Assembly: GCA_934045075.1 (NCBI GenBank)
Contig: OW203744.1
Span: 310,001-374,000 of the forward strand
Direction of reading: 5' to 3'
Origin: Yponomeuta sedellus
Taxonomy: Eukaryota; Arthropoda; Insecta; Lepidoptera; Yponomeutidae
Length of the DNA: 64,000 bases
Below, piece by piece: positions 9,188 to 20,346 of this stretch (the stretch's first letter is position 1; the number at the start of each line of letters is the position of its first letter). The translations under genes and the position numbers were made by a program. Under the pieces are notes generated by a model. The model did not search any database, had not been told where the DNA came from, and saw nothing but the letters and a program-made list of their open reading frames with translations.

Positions 9188-9430
9188 TCGTTCGTTATCA
9201 ACTCTTATCTGTCCCCACCACTGGGGCACGGGTCTCTTCCTGCATCGCAGGAAGGCTAGGCCATACTCCACCACGGGGCCAAGTTCGGGTTGGTGGAGGA
9301 TTGTAAGACAGTGGCTAGCCTTACTGTCAGAAGTTATCAAGCCGCCCATAAGGCCTCTGACATGGCTTAACGACTGACATTATATGACAGCCGGCACCAA
9401 CGGCTTAATGTGCCTTGCGAAGCACGGACC
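9188..9430 (-). repeat. Family B SINE, 5'-truncated
   Basis: It runs from GTTATCAACTCTTATCTGTC to GCCTTGCGAAGCACGGA, lacking the A-box head. Confidence 0.7.
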
Positions 9431-10100
9431 CACTAAACGACTATGTTAAATTACATCGTTAACGGGATCGTTATATGGCTCTCTGGTGTAAGTTAAAAGT
9501 GCCTTAGTCCACTCAGCAGCACAGTCAGCGTCTTTAAGTAAGTGGAATAGTCCTACCGCCAGTGTCCACGCGTTAGTCATGTTCTTGAATAACTTCGAGG
9601 GCCATCTCACAGATAAAGACGATCTCAGGTACAGGGTTACTCCAAATTAACGAGATTAATTCAAGAGTTTAAAACAATGAAACAGTACAATCTTGTCAAC
9701 AATATAATGAAATGAAATGAATTTATTTGCAACAAAAATTAAATTTGCCACGGGCAGAAAATAAATACCTAATAGGTATAGTACAATACAATCGACAGCT
9801 CGATCCCTAATACATAGATATGCAAACTTCATAAGTTTCATTACGTGTGGCATTGTAAAATAATCATAAGGATCGGATCGGATTCGGCCACCGTCGACTA
9901 TAAGTACTAAGCCAATTTCTCAAGGATATGTTGTTATTAACCTATTTTAATATATGATAGCAAATTCAATCGTTACCCTGGCTATCAAACTGGGTTGCCC
10001 TGTATCATGGAAGCCAGTGGTTCTACCTTCTTTCCGCGAAACATTTAATAAAGAGAAGAGTAAAAGCATAGGATTTACATTTCGTTAGAACTAATGCATG
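9431..10100. other. Unassigned; retroposon-like tail at 9700-9860
   Basis: 9700-9860 begins AATGAAATGAAATGAATTTA, i.e. (CATTT)n after an AATAAA-type signal on the - strand, resembling the 3' end of family G but with a different body. The rest is unassigned. Confidence 0.35.
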
Positions 10101-10461
10101 TGCTCGTGACCTAGGCGACCCGAGTGATTGGAATCAATCACTTGGTTAAGCAACAACAGGCGCGGTCAGGTACAGGATGGGTGAGCGTCTCGTGACTACC
10201 GCTAGTGGCATTTTTCCGAGCGCTTCCGTGCTTCGCAAGGCACGTTAAGCCGTTGGTGCCGGGTGTCATGTAGTGGCAGTCGTTAAGCCATGTCAGAGGC
10301 CTTATGGGTGGCTTGATAACTTCTGACAGTAAGGCCCGCCACTGTCTTACAATCCTCCACCAACCCGGACTTGGCCCCCATGGTGGAGTATGGCCTAACA
10401 TTCCTGCGATGCAGGAAGAGACCCGTGTCCCAGCAGTGGGGACATACAAGGGTTGATTACG
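10101..10461 (+). repeat. Family B SINE, full length
   Basis: It runs TGCTCGTGACCTAGGCG to GGGTTGATTACG, flanked by AATGCATG at 10093-10100 and 10462-10469. The core GCTAGTGGCATTTTTCCGAG is well preserved, so it is relatively young. Confidence 0.8.
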
Positions 10462-11569
10462 AATGCATGCAAGAACTAACATAGATATATAAAGGGGGTT
10501 TATTTCAGTTTTTTTAGAAACTGGTACAAAACTTTGTGTACCTGTATAACACAGTCAAATAGCAAGTACTAGCAAGTATACCTTTAAGGTTTATTTGTTG
10601 ATTTCCTTAATTTTCTTCTTCCAGCATGACCTCCATTATTCCTGCGCACGAGTCAAGTCAAGATATTAAACATTGTATTTATTTTAAATTCTCATGTATT
10701 TTTTAGTATCTACTAAAGTATTCGTAGTGTAATTATTGTGTATTATTTATCACTATGTACGTATATAGGTATATATTTGTGAGTGTGCTTGTATGCGTGT
10801 AGGTATGGCTGCATACGAAAGTCTGAGTCCGTGTTTGTTTCGTTTTGATGCTCCGTGAGTCACCAGAAGGCCCTTGCTGAAAATCAGTGTTGTGGGTGCA
10901 AACCCTCAGCTTATACTAAGCATGAGGCCTCTTTTCCGCTGCATCGACATACAGTGTAGCCTTGGACTTTGTTTTCGTTTAAAACACTTGTAGTTTTTTT
11001 TATTCTGATTTTGTTTTATTCCTGCTTTCTTTTCTGTATTTTTCTTTTCTTGTAAATTGTACATCTACGAGTATATGGGGTTAAATAAATGTTTTTCTTC
11101 TTCTTCTTTCTTTAAATAAGAAAAAACTGCTACCATTTGCCTCCCACACACACGAAAAATTAACTCAAAGCAACTGACCGTCTAATTTATGCTCTAGGCA
11201 AACTCGCTGATCGTACCGCGAACAAGGCTGCAAGCCTTGTTATGTCGACGTTAGTTAGAAAGGTTAGTCGCGCGATCGAGTGGCCGCACTCACCGCAGGT
11301 GTCCGGAGTGGAGTACCTACCCCCCGCGGTCTCGCCGCGATAAGGCACGGTCTTGTTAGTGGCTTATTACACAGTCACCTCGTTGACATCATTGCGACCG
11401 CGACTAATAAAGCTTTTAAAATATATATTGTTTTTATGTAGCCTCCATAATATGGGTGTCCCACTGCAGGGCAAAGGCTTTGTCAGACCAAGATTCTCGA
11501 TCATTTGCCACCTAGAAGAAGAAGAAAGAAACAAGAAATAACATTTATCATTTCCACAGTATATATATA
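10462..11569. other. Unassigned, with one dispersed repeat
   Basis: 10865-10960 (CTGAAAATCAGTGTTGTGGG, GTGCAAACCCTCAGC) matches an inverted copy at 31680-31740. 11215-11345 is GC-rich (CCCCCCGCGGTCTCGCCGCG) but without clear splice sites. 11440-11540 (CCCACTGCAGGGCAAAGGC) resembles the 3' part of family X. No gene found. Confidence 0.3.
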
Positions 11570-12182
11570 CAGGGTGTCTCATTCAAATCGGTCAGTATGG
11601 GAAAGTCTGAAATTATAAGACATACGAAGATGTGTTCTGAGGAACCATGTCATCAATTTTGATAAAAAGAAAAACTGCATTCATACATTTTAAAAAACTT
11701 CTGTACTCTTTTCGGGAATCGAACCCGGTATTTTGAAAAAAAAAATCTACACTCTCTCAGACCTACACAATCGATATCTATTTAGATATCGATTGTGTAG
11801 GTCTTAAGCAGTAAATGTCTGTATGAAACATGAAATGTCTAAAATGAATAAGATGCATGTTTTCATACAAAATGCAATCGTAAGATCGTTACCTAAACGT
11901 GTTGAATATTGTATTAAAAAGTCGGTGGTCACTTCGAGCACCTACTAAAATAAATTAAAGTAGAAATAATGTGAAAAGAATGCAATGCATAGAAATAGGG
12001 TAGGTTTTTTTTTTTCAAAACAACCGGGTTCGACTCCCGAACGGAGTACAGATGTTTTTTAAAATGTATGAATGCAGTTTTTCTTGTTATTAAAATCGAT
12101 GACATCGTTCCTCAGAACAGATCTTCGTATGGCTTATATCTTCAGACTTTCCCATACTGACCGATTTGAATGAGACACCCTG
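11570..12182. mobile_element. Foldback TIR element with long arms
   Basis: It starts CAGGGTGTCTCATTCAAATC and ends with its complement at 12182, in TATATA-rich flanks. The inverted arms are about 175 bp each (11570-11748 and 12009-12182, ~90% alike). Both arms include a tRNA T-arm-like segment (CCGGGTTCGAYTCCCGAA). The centre holds a second perfect hairpin, CTACACAATCGATATCTA with its complement (11764-11805). No transposase. Confidence 0.75.
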
Positions 12183-12352
12183 TGTATATATACCATAAAC
12201 GAACACACGCAATATAGGAAAATTTATTTAAATTTAGAACAAACGGCAGCCCTGGTTGCGGATAGTTTATCCGGAACTTTATTTGCAGTTTGTAAAACAC
12301 GCCCTAATAATGATTAAAATTTACCTATTGCCTTATATTTTCAACGTTTCAG

Positions 12353-12573
12353 CAACGTTGCAGCTGCCTTGGTCGCGTGAGCATCCCGAGTCATTAAAAA
12401 CTACACGTGAGAGTCAGCAAGAAAATCACTCTGTGAAGTCTAAACGAGCGGCTTTTCGTGCCGTCAGAAAGCGTCCTTTGGCACTCGCTTCCACAGGAAA
12501 TCGAGTAACGTCACAAACACTTTATTCCCGCGGGCAGCGCCGCTTTCCCTGTAAGAGCGTAAAAGCTACAAAT
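12353..12573 (+). CDS. Weak exon candidate
   Basis: CAACGTTTCAG at 12342-12352 is a plausible 3' splice site and AAT|GTAAGT at 12571-12579 a strong 5' splice site. One frame is open for 73 codons (TLQLPWSREHPESLKTTRES at its start), basic and without a known domain. Its entry phase does not fit the exit phase of the exon at 680-822, and codon bias is weak. It may be chance or an exon of another transcript. Confidence 0.2.
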
Positions 12574-12867
12574 GTAAGTAGTTTGTGTCCGGCGGGAATG
12601 ACCTGTACGCATCCATCACTGGCCTTTCATCGTACACCGTCACTAATCATATTATGCGATTCCGGCCGCTTCGTATCTCGTATCCATATGAAATAACTAC
12701 CTACGTTTTTAACAAACAAAAACCGATTTCGAGAAAAATATGCACTAAAATTCAGGGTTCGATGGATCATGGATCGAATCATAAAGATCTCAAGAAAAAC
12801 ATGCTCTAAAAATTAAAGTCAGGCACTGTTTCATGGATCTCATCATAAAGATCTTGAAATATTTATG

Positions 12868-13290
12868 TCTATACTATTTTTATTTTTAATGCACTAACAA
12901 GTGCTAAGGACAATTTTAAAAACTTATTTAGAGGCTAAAAATTCCACCCATGCCCGGATTCGAACCCGCGACCTCTGGCTATCCGTGCCAGCGCTCTATC
13001 CAACTGAGCTAATGGGCGACTCACCGACATCAGTAAAATTTCGAACCTCTTTACACTATTCTGTGTATTACGTACAGGCAGCGACATCTGGCTGAAGTAG
13101 ATTGCAACACTTACAGCCCCGACTACCTACTTTTCAGTTAGGTTTTTACATCGGAATGATATCGCTGTACCCACATGATTATACTATTTTTATTTTTAAT
13201 GCACTAACCCGTTATCCGTTAACTGAACCATTAGCTCAGTTGGATAGAGCGCTGGCACGGATAGCCACAGGTCGCGGGTTCGAATCCATG
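12868..13290 (-). repeat. Family A composite: full unit plus inverted piece
   Basis: On the - strand a complete ~310-bp unit (leader, tRNA-like part, tail) is directly preceded by the tail of another unit, head to tail. Immediately downstream on + lies a sense tRNA-like fragment (CCATTAGCTCAGTTGGATAG to GGGTTCGAATCC). ATGTCT occurs at both outer borders and may be a target duplication. Confidence 0.7.
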
Positions 13291-13384
13291 TCTGTTAACG
13301 GTTTAGCATAGAGACGACAAGTATTATAAAACAGAAACTTGGCAAAGACATACATATTAATCATGGCGACAAAATGGTAGGATA

Positions 13385-13455
13385 AAATCTTAAAAAATAT
13401 CTTTTTTAAGATAAAATCTTAAAAAATATCTTTTTTAAGATTTTATGAAAAAAGA
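13385..13455. repeat. Tandem of a short palindrome
   Basis: AAAATCTTAAAAAATATC followed by TTTTTTAAGAT is repeated twice in tandem (unit 32 bp); each unit is itself nearly palindromic. Confidence 0.6.
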
Positions 13456-13618
13456 AGTAGTCTTTCCTACTTAAAATAAATGTTTTTTTTATGATTTTAT
13501 CCAGTCGTCTATTAAAGGTTACTTGTTGACGACGGAACCAAATAAAGAATTGTAGGTCCTTTTTTGAATTTGGTTAAAATTATCCATGTAAGGATTTTAC
13601 CACTCGTACCAATAAAGG

Positions 13619-14680
13619 TCGTAGACCTGGAGAAGGCTTATGATAGAGTTGTGAGGAATGACTTGTGGTCGGCACTGTCTGTGTATGGGGTGGACAGCAT
13701 CTTGCTGCGAGCTCTGAAGTCTCTCTATCAAGACTCCAGGGCTTGCGTTAGAATAAATGGGGCGTATAATGACTGGTTTAGCATCCGCAAGGGTGTGAGA
13801 CAGGGTTGTGTCGCATGCCCCGTGGTTGTTCAATTTATTCATGGATAGTTGCCTGACTGAACTGAAAGAGAATGAATGTGGGATAAGGATGGGTGAGCTA
13901 CTTGTGAAATGCTTGTTGTAAGCCGATGATTAAGTGTTGTTTGCATCGTCGGTCGAAGATTTGCAGACACAAGTCACGGTAATGGATGAGGCTTTTAAAA
14001 GGAAAGGTATGCACATGAATGTAAGACGAAAGTACTGGTCTTTGAAAAAGATGATGAAATGACTGAGTGCAAGATAACGATTAGAGGCGAAAGAGTGGAA
14101 CAAATAAAAGAATTTGTCTATTTGGGGAGCCTGTTTACGAGGGATGGAAAGTGTGAGGTGATATAGAAAGAAGAGTAAAAGCGGCAAATTGTGTAAACGG
14201 TGCCTTGCACTCCATTGTGTGCAGCCGAAACATCTCCAAAAGAGATTGGCTATTCGTAATGGTGTGCTGGTCCCAACACTTATGTAGCGAGACTTGGGTG
14301 TGGAAAAAGAAGCAAGAAAGTAGAATTAATGCAGTAGAAATGAGGTCCTTGAGAAGTATGTGTAGTGTTACCTTGAATGACAGGATACGCAATAGTCTGA
14401 TCAGAGAACGATGTGGACTGAAAGAGGATGTAGTGACTAGAATTGAGAAAGGAATGTTGCGTTGGTTTGGACAATTGGAGAGGATGAAGGAAGAAAGATT
14501 GACGAAACAAATATATATTGCGAATGTGAGGAGAAGGGCTGGTAAGGGACGTCCCAGACGGACTTACATCGACCAAATAGGGGATGTATTAGCAAAGGGA
14601 AAGATAAAAGTACCCGGAACCGGCGTGCGTGCATGCAACGACTTATGAACGTTGATGAAGCGAAGGTGATCTGTCAGGAT
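13619..14680 (+). pseudogene. LINE reverse transcriptase, C-terminal half, decayed
   Basis: The first frame reads DLEKAYDRVVRNDLWSAL (RT motif A with its catalytic Asp), SLYQDSRACVRINGAY and SIRKGVRQGC (motif B). Motif C should be YADD; here it is stop-ADD-stop (13919-13933). A later frame (14205-14648) reads INAVEMRSLRSM, RIEKGMLRWFGQLERM and GKGRPRRTYIDQIGDVLAKG, the usual C-terminal segment of this LINE type. Several frameshifts and stops show that it is dead. The N-terminal endonuclease is lost by 5' truncation. Confidence 0.85.
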
Positions 14681-14737
14681 CGTGGCAAGTGGCAGTCCCT
14701 GGTCTCTGCCTACCCCTCTGGGATACAGGCGTGAGGT

Positions 14738-14741
14738 TATG

Positions 14742-14772
<31 letters not shown>

Positions 14773-15200
14773 GTATGTATGTATGTATGTATGTATGTAT
14801 GTATGTATGTATGTATGTATGTATGTATGTATGTATGTATGTATGTATGTATGTATGTATGTATGTATGTATGTATGTATGTATGTATGTATGTATGTAT
14901 GTATGTATGTATGTATGTATGTATGTATGTATGTATGTATGTATGTATGTATGTATGTATGTATGTATGTATGTATGTATGTATGTATGTATGTATGTAT
15001 GTATGTATGTATGTATGTATGTATGTATGTATGTATGTATGTATGTATGTATGTATGTATGTATGTATGTATGTATGTATGTATGTATGTATGTATGTAT
15101 GTATGTATGTATGTATGTATGTATGTATGTATGTATGTATGTATGTATGTATGTATGTATGTATGTATGTATGTATGTATGTATGTATGTATGTATGTAT
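14738..15200 (+). repeat. (ATGT)n microsatellite, LINE tail
   Basis: 463 bp of ATGT units with a single interruption (TAAG at 14770-14773) directly follow the LINE D 3' end. The target duplication begins where it stops, so the array grew from the tail of the retroposon. Confidence 0.9.
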
Positions 15201-15355
15201 GTACCAATAAAGGTTATTTTAAGAACATATGGTCAGAGTGGAGTTCTTCGCTGCCTGTATCTCCATCACAACTTGAACCAAGACTACGGCTATCATTTTA
15301 CATTGACATTCAACAAACGAGGTAACTTTAATTATTCTTTCAAATATTAGTTGTA
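15201..15355 (+). repeat. Family Y repeat, split by LINE D
   Basis: GGTCAGAGTGGAGTTCTTCG, GCTGC and ACATTGACATTCAACAAA match 40809-40983 (inside a B copy). The LINE at 13619-15200 interrupts it on its 5' side. Confidence 0.55.
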
Positions 15356-15438
15356 TTTCTGATGTCTGATTTTCTCAATTTTCAGCACTTTATTGCAGCC
15401 ATAAGTTTGGTAACAACATTGGCCTTTTTGCGTCTACG

Positions 15439-15803
15439 TAATGAGATGATTTATACAGCGTCCAGTGGCATCTTCACTCACACTAGATGGGTGAAGGGAC
15501 CACTCCGACGCTGTAGTGCCTGGGACATGGATGGTGCAGGCTTGCCCAGCACCTATAACATCCTGACAGCTTAGTCGGCCTAGCCCACAGGAAAGACTAG
15601 TCAATTCGTGCGGAGTCAACCAAGCCCCGGGTTTCCTCACGAGGTTTTCCTTCACCGTTAGCGTGTAGTATTGCGACTACAAATTCGCAAATGTACGTAA
15701 CTTTAAAATTAAACAAAGTCATTGGTACATGCCCGCACTCGGGATCGAACCTGGGGCTCTCGCTTGCGAGTCCATGGTTCTGCCCACTGAGCTACCACCG
15801 CTT
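15439..15803 (-). repeat. Family W SINE, full length
   Basis: On the - strand it starts GCGGTGGTAGCTCAGTGGGC and keeps the B box CAGGTTCGATCCCGAGTG. The body follows with GGTGAAGGAAAACCTCGTGA, CTTTCCTGTGGGCTAGGCCG and GGAGTGGTCCCTTCACCCAT. About 365 bp. Partial copies: 27435-28095, 29880-30125, 41490-41580. Confidence 0.8.
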
Positions 15804-16235
15804 CAAGTTTGGTAGGATCTTAAATAACAGATAATGTGTATCATTATGGTACCTGTCGGGCACAGCAAATGCTTTACAACTAAAAGCTTATAACTAATGA
15901 AGGTGCTATCCGATACCTAGGAACTGTTTAATTTCAACTATTTGATCTTAAAACTGGGGTAATTATAAAATATTGTAGCGGTAGTATTATTACTATTAAA
16001 TTTCCAATTCGCGAGCAGGCTGTTAAAGCCCATTCTCTCTCTGAGAGTTGGCTTATGTTCTGCGGTGGGACTCATATATGCGTGAATATTCTAATAATAT
16101 CTCAATGCAATGCGTCATGGTCAGATAAGTGGAACAAGGTGAGGTCAGACCGCTAGAGCCTCCGGCCACGAAAAAGGACATGAGGCCACGATTCGCGCTT
16201 AGACTAAAAAAAATGGTAATCCCTTAAAAACAACA
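15804..16235. other. Mostly unassigned
   Basis: 16015-16085 (CCCATTCTCTCTCTGAGAG, TTGGCTTATG) resembles the 3' end of family X. The rest is AT-rich without signal. Confidence 0.3.
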
Positions 16236-16595
16236 TAACATTAACTCACGCCTGTATCCCAGACGGGTAGGTAGAATGTAGGTTATATCACTGCTCACGA
16301 TCCTGACAGATCGCTTTTACTTCATTGACATTCCTTAATCGTTGCACGCACGCCATTTCCGGGTACATTTCATCTTGCTCTTTTGTGCACCCCCCATTTG
16401 GTCGAAAAATGTCCGCCTGGGAGGTGTCTTACTGGCCCTTCCTAACAAAATACATACATACATAACTTCACGCCTGTATCCCAGAGGGGTAGGCAGAGAC
16501 CAGGGACTGCCACTTGCCACGATCCTGACAGATCACCTTCGCTTCATCGTTCATAAGTCGTTGCATGCCCGCACGCCGGTTCCGGGTACTTTTTA
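16236..16595 (-). repeat. Two tandem LINE D 3' ends
   Basis: Two - strand 3'-end fragments lie one after the other: 16240-16450 (CGCCTGTATCCCAGACGGG...) and 16455-16593 (TACATACATACATAACTTCA, CGCCTGTATCCCAGAGGGG). Only the second keeps ATGT tail units. They differ in sequence, so they are independent insertions rather than a duplication. Confidence 0.75.
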
Positions 16596-16659
16596 TAAGT
16601 TTAATTAATCATTCAACTATCGTGTGAAGCGTTGGATGAAGACGAGTTACAAATTATAG

Positions 16660-16745
16660 ATCTAATAATTTTAAAGAATTTAGAAGGATTTGGTACAAAT
16701 ATATCAATGCTTGAAGATATATTTGAACCAAATCCTTTTCATTCT
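16660..16745. repeat. Imperfect hairpin
   Basis: AGGATTTGGTACAAATATAT and ATATATTTGAACCAAATCCT pair with a single mismatch around a ~15-base loop. Confidence 0.65.
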
Positions 16746-16865
16746 CTGAATCAACAAGGAGGAAGTGTCTGCTGCAGGTGTTGCAGGCTGTACAGCTGGT
16801 GAACGTAGCACTGGACGTGAATGTATGCCAAATTTTAATTATATTTGTCACCATCTAATTTTAGA

Positions 16866-16978
16866 TAAAGGAAGAAAGATTGACGAAAAAAAATATTGCA
16901 AATGTGAGTGGAAGGGCTGGTAAAGTACGTCCCAGGTGGACAAACATCGACCATATAGGGGTTGTATTAGCAAAGGGT
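16866..16978 (+). repeat. LINE D internal fragment
   Basis: GAAGGAAGAAAGATTGACGA, GGAAGGGCTGGTAAAGTACG and GTTGTATTAGCAAAGGG match 14485-14600 of the larger copy; it ends abruptly at both sides. Confidence 0.7.
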
Positions 16979-17184
16979 ATCCGGTATCCGGAGTATCAGG
17001 CCTCATTATACAATCTGTCTTATTCACATTTTACTCCATAGAGAAAATCCCCATTAACTGCAGTCATGGTGGTAAGATTAAAAATTCTGATCAGTTTCAT
17101 TTTTCATCCTGCAATCGATTCAGCATTATTTCTCTACATCCATAGCAGCTATAAAACGAAATCGATGACAAAAATTATGGGTCT

Positions 17185-17345
17185 CGCGGGGTATCACGGT
17201 GGTCTACTAAAATAGAAAACGTGGGTTTGATTCCATAGGGAAACGGCCTAATTTGTAGCTCCAGCCTAGGTGTTTTGGATTGCTTGTGACGGGCTTGTCT
17301 GGTTACCATGTCACAGGGTACCTAGTTTAGGTCCGAATAGACATC
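17185..17345 (+). repeat. Divergent family T-like SINE
   Basis: GTGGGTTTGATTCCATAGGG (B-box region), TTGTCTGGTTACCATGTCAC and AGGGTACCTAGTTTAGGTCC follow the family-T layout at low identity. Confidence 0.45.
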
Positions 17346-17354
17346 ATGCTGCGT

Positions 17355-17520
17355 GTCTCGATTGCAACCCTGTATGTCCCCATTTCTGAGGCACGGGGGC
17401 CAAGTCCGGGTTGGTGGAGATTTGTAAGACAGTGGCGGGCCTTACTGTCAGATGTTATCAAGCCGCCCATAAGGCCTCTGAGATGATTCCAACCACTCGG
17501 TTCGACTAGGCCACGAGCGC
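17355..17520 (-). repeat. Family B SINE with internal deletion
   Basis: The 3' end (TGTATGTCCCCATTTCTGAG) and the 5' end (CACTCGGTTCGACTAGGCCA, CGAGCGC) are both present, but about 200 bases of the middle are missing. Confidence 0.65.
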
Positions 17521-18351
17521 TTGCTACGTGTCAATATGCACACAATGGCTGAACTCCCTCTATTTATCTTTGTAAAGAAATATAAATCTCGTTTGGGTAT
17601 CGTTAGTGGCCCGTTCTCGCTAGTTCGGTACTTGGCACCGAGCCCGCTCGGGCCAACCCTTTTTATCGCGGCGACTCCATTCATTTCGCTTTACTGCTGT
17701 CGATGGCTGTATCAGCATAATGGACGCCTGAGGGCTGCGGGAAGTATTGTTAACAAATTGCGGCACGCAATCTGGACTCGGACTGAATATATATTAGTTT
17801 AAGCAACGGGCTAGACTTGAACGGCAGTCAAACTACTTAAGCCATGCAAACGTGTCGTAGGAAAGTTATAACGATTTTTTTTGTTGTAGACTAATAACTT
17901 TTTGCTTACTTCACATGTGACCGTTATTACGTGAGGTTGGGCCCATATGTATGCCAAATATAAAACAAATCCGTTTAGTCAGTTGAACATGACTGTGTGT
18001 GTAAAGTAAACAAACATCTAAGGGATAAGCTTTGGGGGATAAGACTGCAAGTTCTATACAATATTATTGCAAATATAATTACATGAAATTTGTTTCAAAG
18101 GTGAACTTATCTCTAACAGAGATCTCTTAGATACTTAGCTGCGCAGGTCCTACTTGATACTCGTACAAGAGCTACGCGCTATCCACGATGCTGCTACGAA
18201 TGCTACGGATCAGCTACGCCGATGCTACGAACTCTACAAAGAAATTGTCTCTATTGCTGCGAAGTACCACTCGTTCTTTGCGTGAACTGCGACTTTGGGA
18301 CAGCAATATTGTAGCCCTTTTTCAAATCTAATTTCGACCTTTAGAAATTTA
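17521..18351. other. Unassigned
   Basis: 17600-17790 is moderately GC-rich (GCACCGAGCCCGCTCGGGCC) with an open frame but no recognisable product. 18120-18300 contains repeated GCTACG words. No gene called. Confidence 0.3.
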
Positions 18352-18551
18352 TTGTATTCTTTTTAATGCACAAACCGGTGCTAAGGACAATTTTAAAAAC
18401 CTATTTAGAGGCTAAAAATTCCACCCAAGCCGGGATTCGAACCCGCGACCGCTGGCTATCCGTGCCAGCGCTTTAACAACTGAGCTAATGGGCGACTCAC
18501 CGGCACCAGTGAAATTTCGAACCTCTTTACAATACTCTCTGTATTGCGTAC
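18352..18551 (-). repeat. Family A insertion with 9-bp TSD
   Basis: AGAAATTTA at 18343-18351 and 18552-18560 bounds a single - strand unit: tail, tRNA-like part (one T-for-C change in the D arm), and the last ~45 bases of the leader. A plain, non-inverted insertion. Confidence 0.75.
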
Positions 18552-19281
18552 AGAAATTTACTAAATGGCCCTTGCCGTTACCATAAATGATGGGAAGGTT
18601 TTTATTCGTTGGTGTTTATTAGTAGCACGTGTAAGCTCGAGCTTCAATATTTTACGTATAACTATAAAAATAATTTGCTATACACGTTTGGATATTTGTC
18701 ACGCTATTAATGTACGTGTAGATATGAATAATAGGTAGTGGATCTGAACGATATAAACGATATCGTTAGTAGAGAACATTAGTAGCATTATAACACGTGC
18801 TATTATAATTATGACGTGCTTATTTATAAACTCCTAGACACACACACTCAAACACCCACACCCACACCCAAACACACACACACACACACACACTGCGCTT
18901 GTGAGTATGAATGCACGCACAGTGCAGTTGTTATCAACTCAAAGAGTTGAAATGGGTTTTATTTTCTATTTTAAATATCATTTTTTTTAAAGTCACCATT
19001 CCAAACCTATAAAATATCAGAATGTCTTAATTTTATAGCCATGTATTGATTTTTTATAATACTTTGCTGAGCGTAAAAATGTTCATTTTAATTCAAATTA
19101 AGTATTGTATTATTTATCTTTTAGTTATGATCTAAAATGTCTTCTGTTTCATTATTGGAAGAGACTACGATTCACACTAAGATTTCCTAAGATTCCGCGC
19201 AAGCGCACGACACAGGGAATCTTAGTGTGCAAGTTAGGGTAATAAAATGACAAAGCTATTCATTGAAACATTTGAAACGAC
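18552..19281. other. Unassigned, with CA-rich tract
   Basis: 18838-18893 is an impure (CA)n tract. The rest is AT-rich with nothing recognisable. Confidence 0.35.
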
Positions 19282-19500
19282 GACCTCTGCGGCATAGCGG
19301 TAGCGCGTCTGCCTACCATGCAAGAGGTCCCGGATCCGATCGAATCCCGGCTGGGAACAAAAAAAGCCCAGGTCTTGGATGTTTACATGCACTACATATT
19401 TGTGATGTCGCTGTTTCTGGTTCCCACGTCACAGGGTATCCTAGTATGGGGCCAGAAGCAATGTATGTGCCTGTGTGTAAATGTTATGTTATTACGGGAA
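19282..19500 (+). repeat. Family U SINE (tRNA-derived)
   Basis: Head CGGCATAGCGGTAGCGCGTC (A-box region) and GATCGAATCCCGGCTGGG (B box). Body CCCAGGTCTTGGATGTTTAC, GATGTCGCTGTTTCTGGTTC and GGGGCCAGAAGCAATG. Copies at 33863-34070 (+) and 37145-37305 (-). The head resembles a tRNA-Gly-type sequence. Confidence 0.75.
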
Positions 19501-20346
19501 GTTTGTTTATTTGGTTTGTTTGGTCACTTTTTGTTTTTCGCAGCGGGCCGACACACTACAGTCACGACAAAAAACGCTAAAGTTTTTGTTCTAAAAAGGT
19601 GGTACTTGACCTCTCAACAAACCCTCGTGGCTATATCCCTGCGGGGTTAATTAGCACTCATCGAATTGGGCCAAAGATGGCCTTATCGCCGAAAAGGGTA
19701 TAAAGCGGGGCATTATCGGCGCTCCACCGAGGCGGCCCGACCTACAATCAAAGGACAACGTCGGCCCTTGAGTGATTGTGCCGGGGTGCCTTCCGGACCG
19801 ATCCCGGCTGACACCCCACGGTTTGCCCTCTTTCCTGTACAAATAGTGTACCTACTTAACTGCGGCGGAGCCCAATAGTAGAGTAATATGTATGTATCGG
19901 GTACATCATGAGACGAAGCTTGAAGACCTAGCAACAGTTTTCGTTCGAGGTCGGTATTGACTAAGGTATCTTGCGGTCGCGAATCGCCTCTTTCTGCTCT
20001 AGGCTACGTGAGAGCAAGAATTCAATCCTGCAAGCCGTTTATGACGAGCTCATAAGTCCTGTATATAGTAACTGGATCTCTGTGATGAGCGCGAACCACA
20101 AGTAATTTTTGCCTAAGGTGATTTGTGATAGTTTGTTGTTTATTTTTTATTACAAGTCTTTTTTTTATTGTAACCATCATTATCATCCTCAATCTCAGCC
20201 ATTTGATGCCTTTCGTAGGACATAAGTCTATTCCTCATGGTTTTCCAAACATCCCGGTCTTGTGCCCGTATCCAGCGACTCCCCGCCAGTATCCAGGCCC
20301 TAGAGTCTAGTACTTGCATAGTTTTTCAATAGAATGGTATAAGGAC
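19501..20346. other. Unassigned, GC-rich patch
   Basis: 19660-19830 is GC-rich (GAGGCGGCCCGACCTACAAT, GACCGATCCCGGCTGACACC), possibly an old retroposon, without a second copy here. No gene called. Confidence 0.3.

Larger units (their letters stand above)
13619..15200 (+). mobile_element. LINE family D insertion, 5'-truncated, with 13-bp TSD
   Basis: GTACCAATAAAGG at 13606-13618 is repeated at 15201-15213, bounding the insertion. Inside are the second half of a reverse-transcriptase ORF, a 3' part (CTGTCAGGATCGTGGCAAGT, CTGCCTACCCCTCTGGGATA) and a tail of ATGT repeats. A short-repeat tail instead of poly(A) is typical of RTE-like LINEs, so I lean to that group without certainty. The target was a family-Y repeat (15201-15355). 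Confidence 0.88.

Noticed and set aside
14682..15350. Long open frames made of repeated MYVC or HTYI residues
   Set aside because: They are translations of the ATGT microsatellite, open in every frame because the unit has no stop; the same holds at 31291-31613.
18838..18893. (CA)n as a telomere or satellite
   Set aside because: Short impure dinucleotide tract; an ordinary microsatellite.
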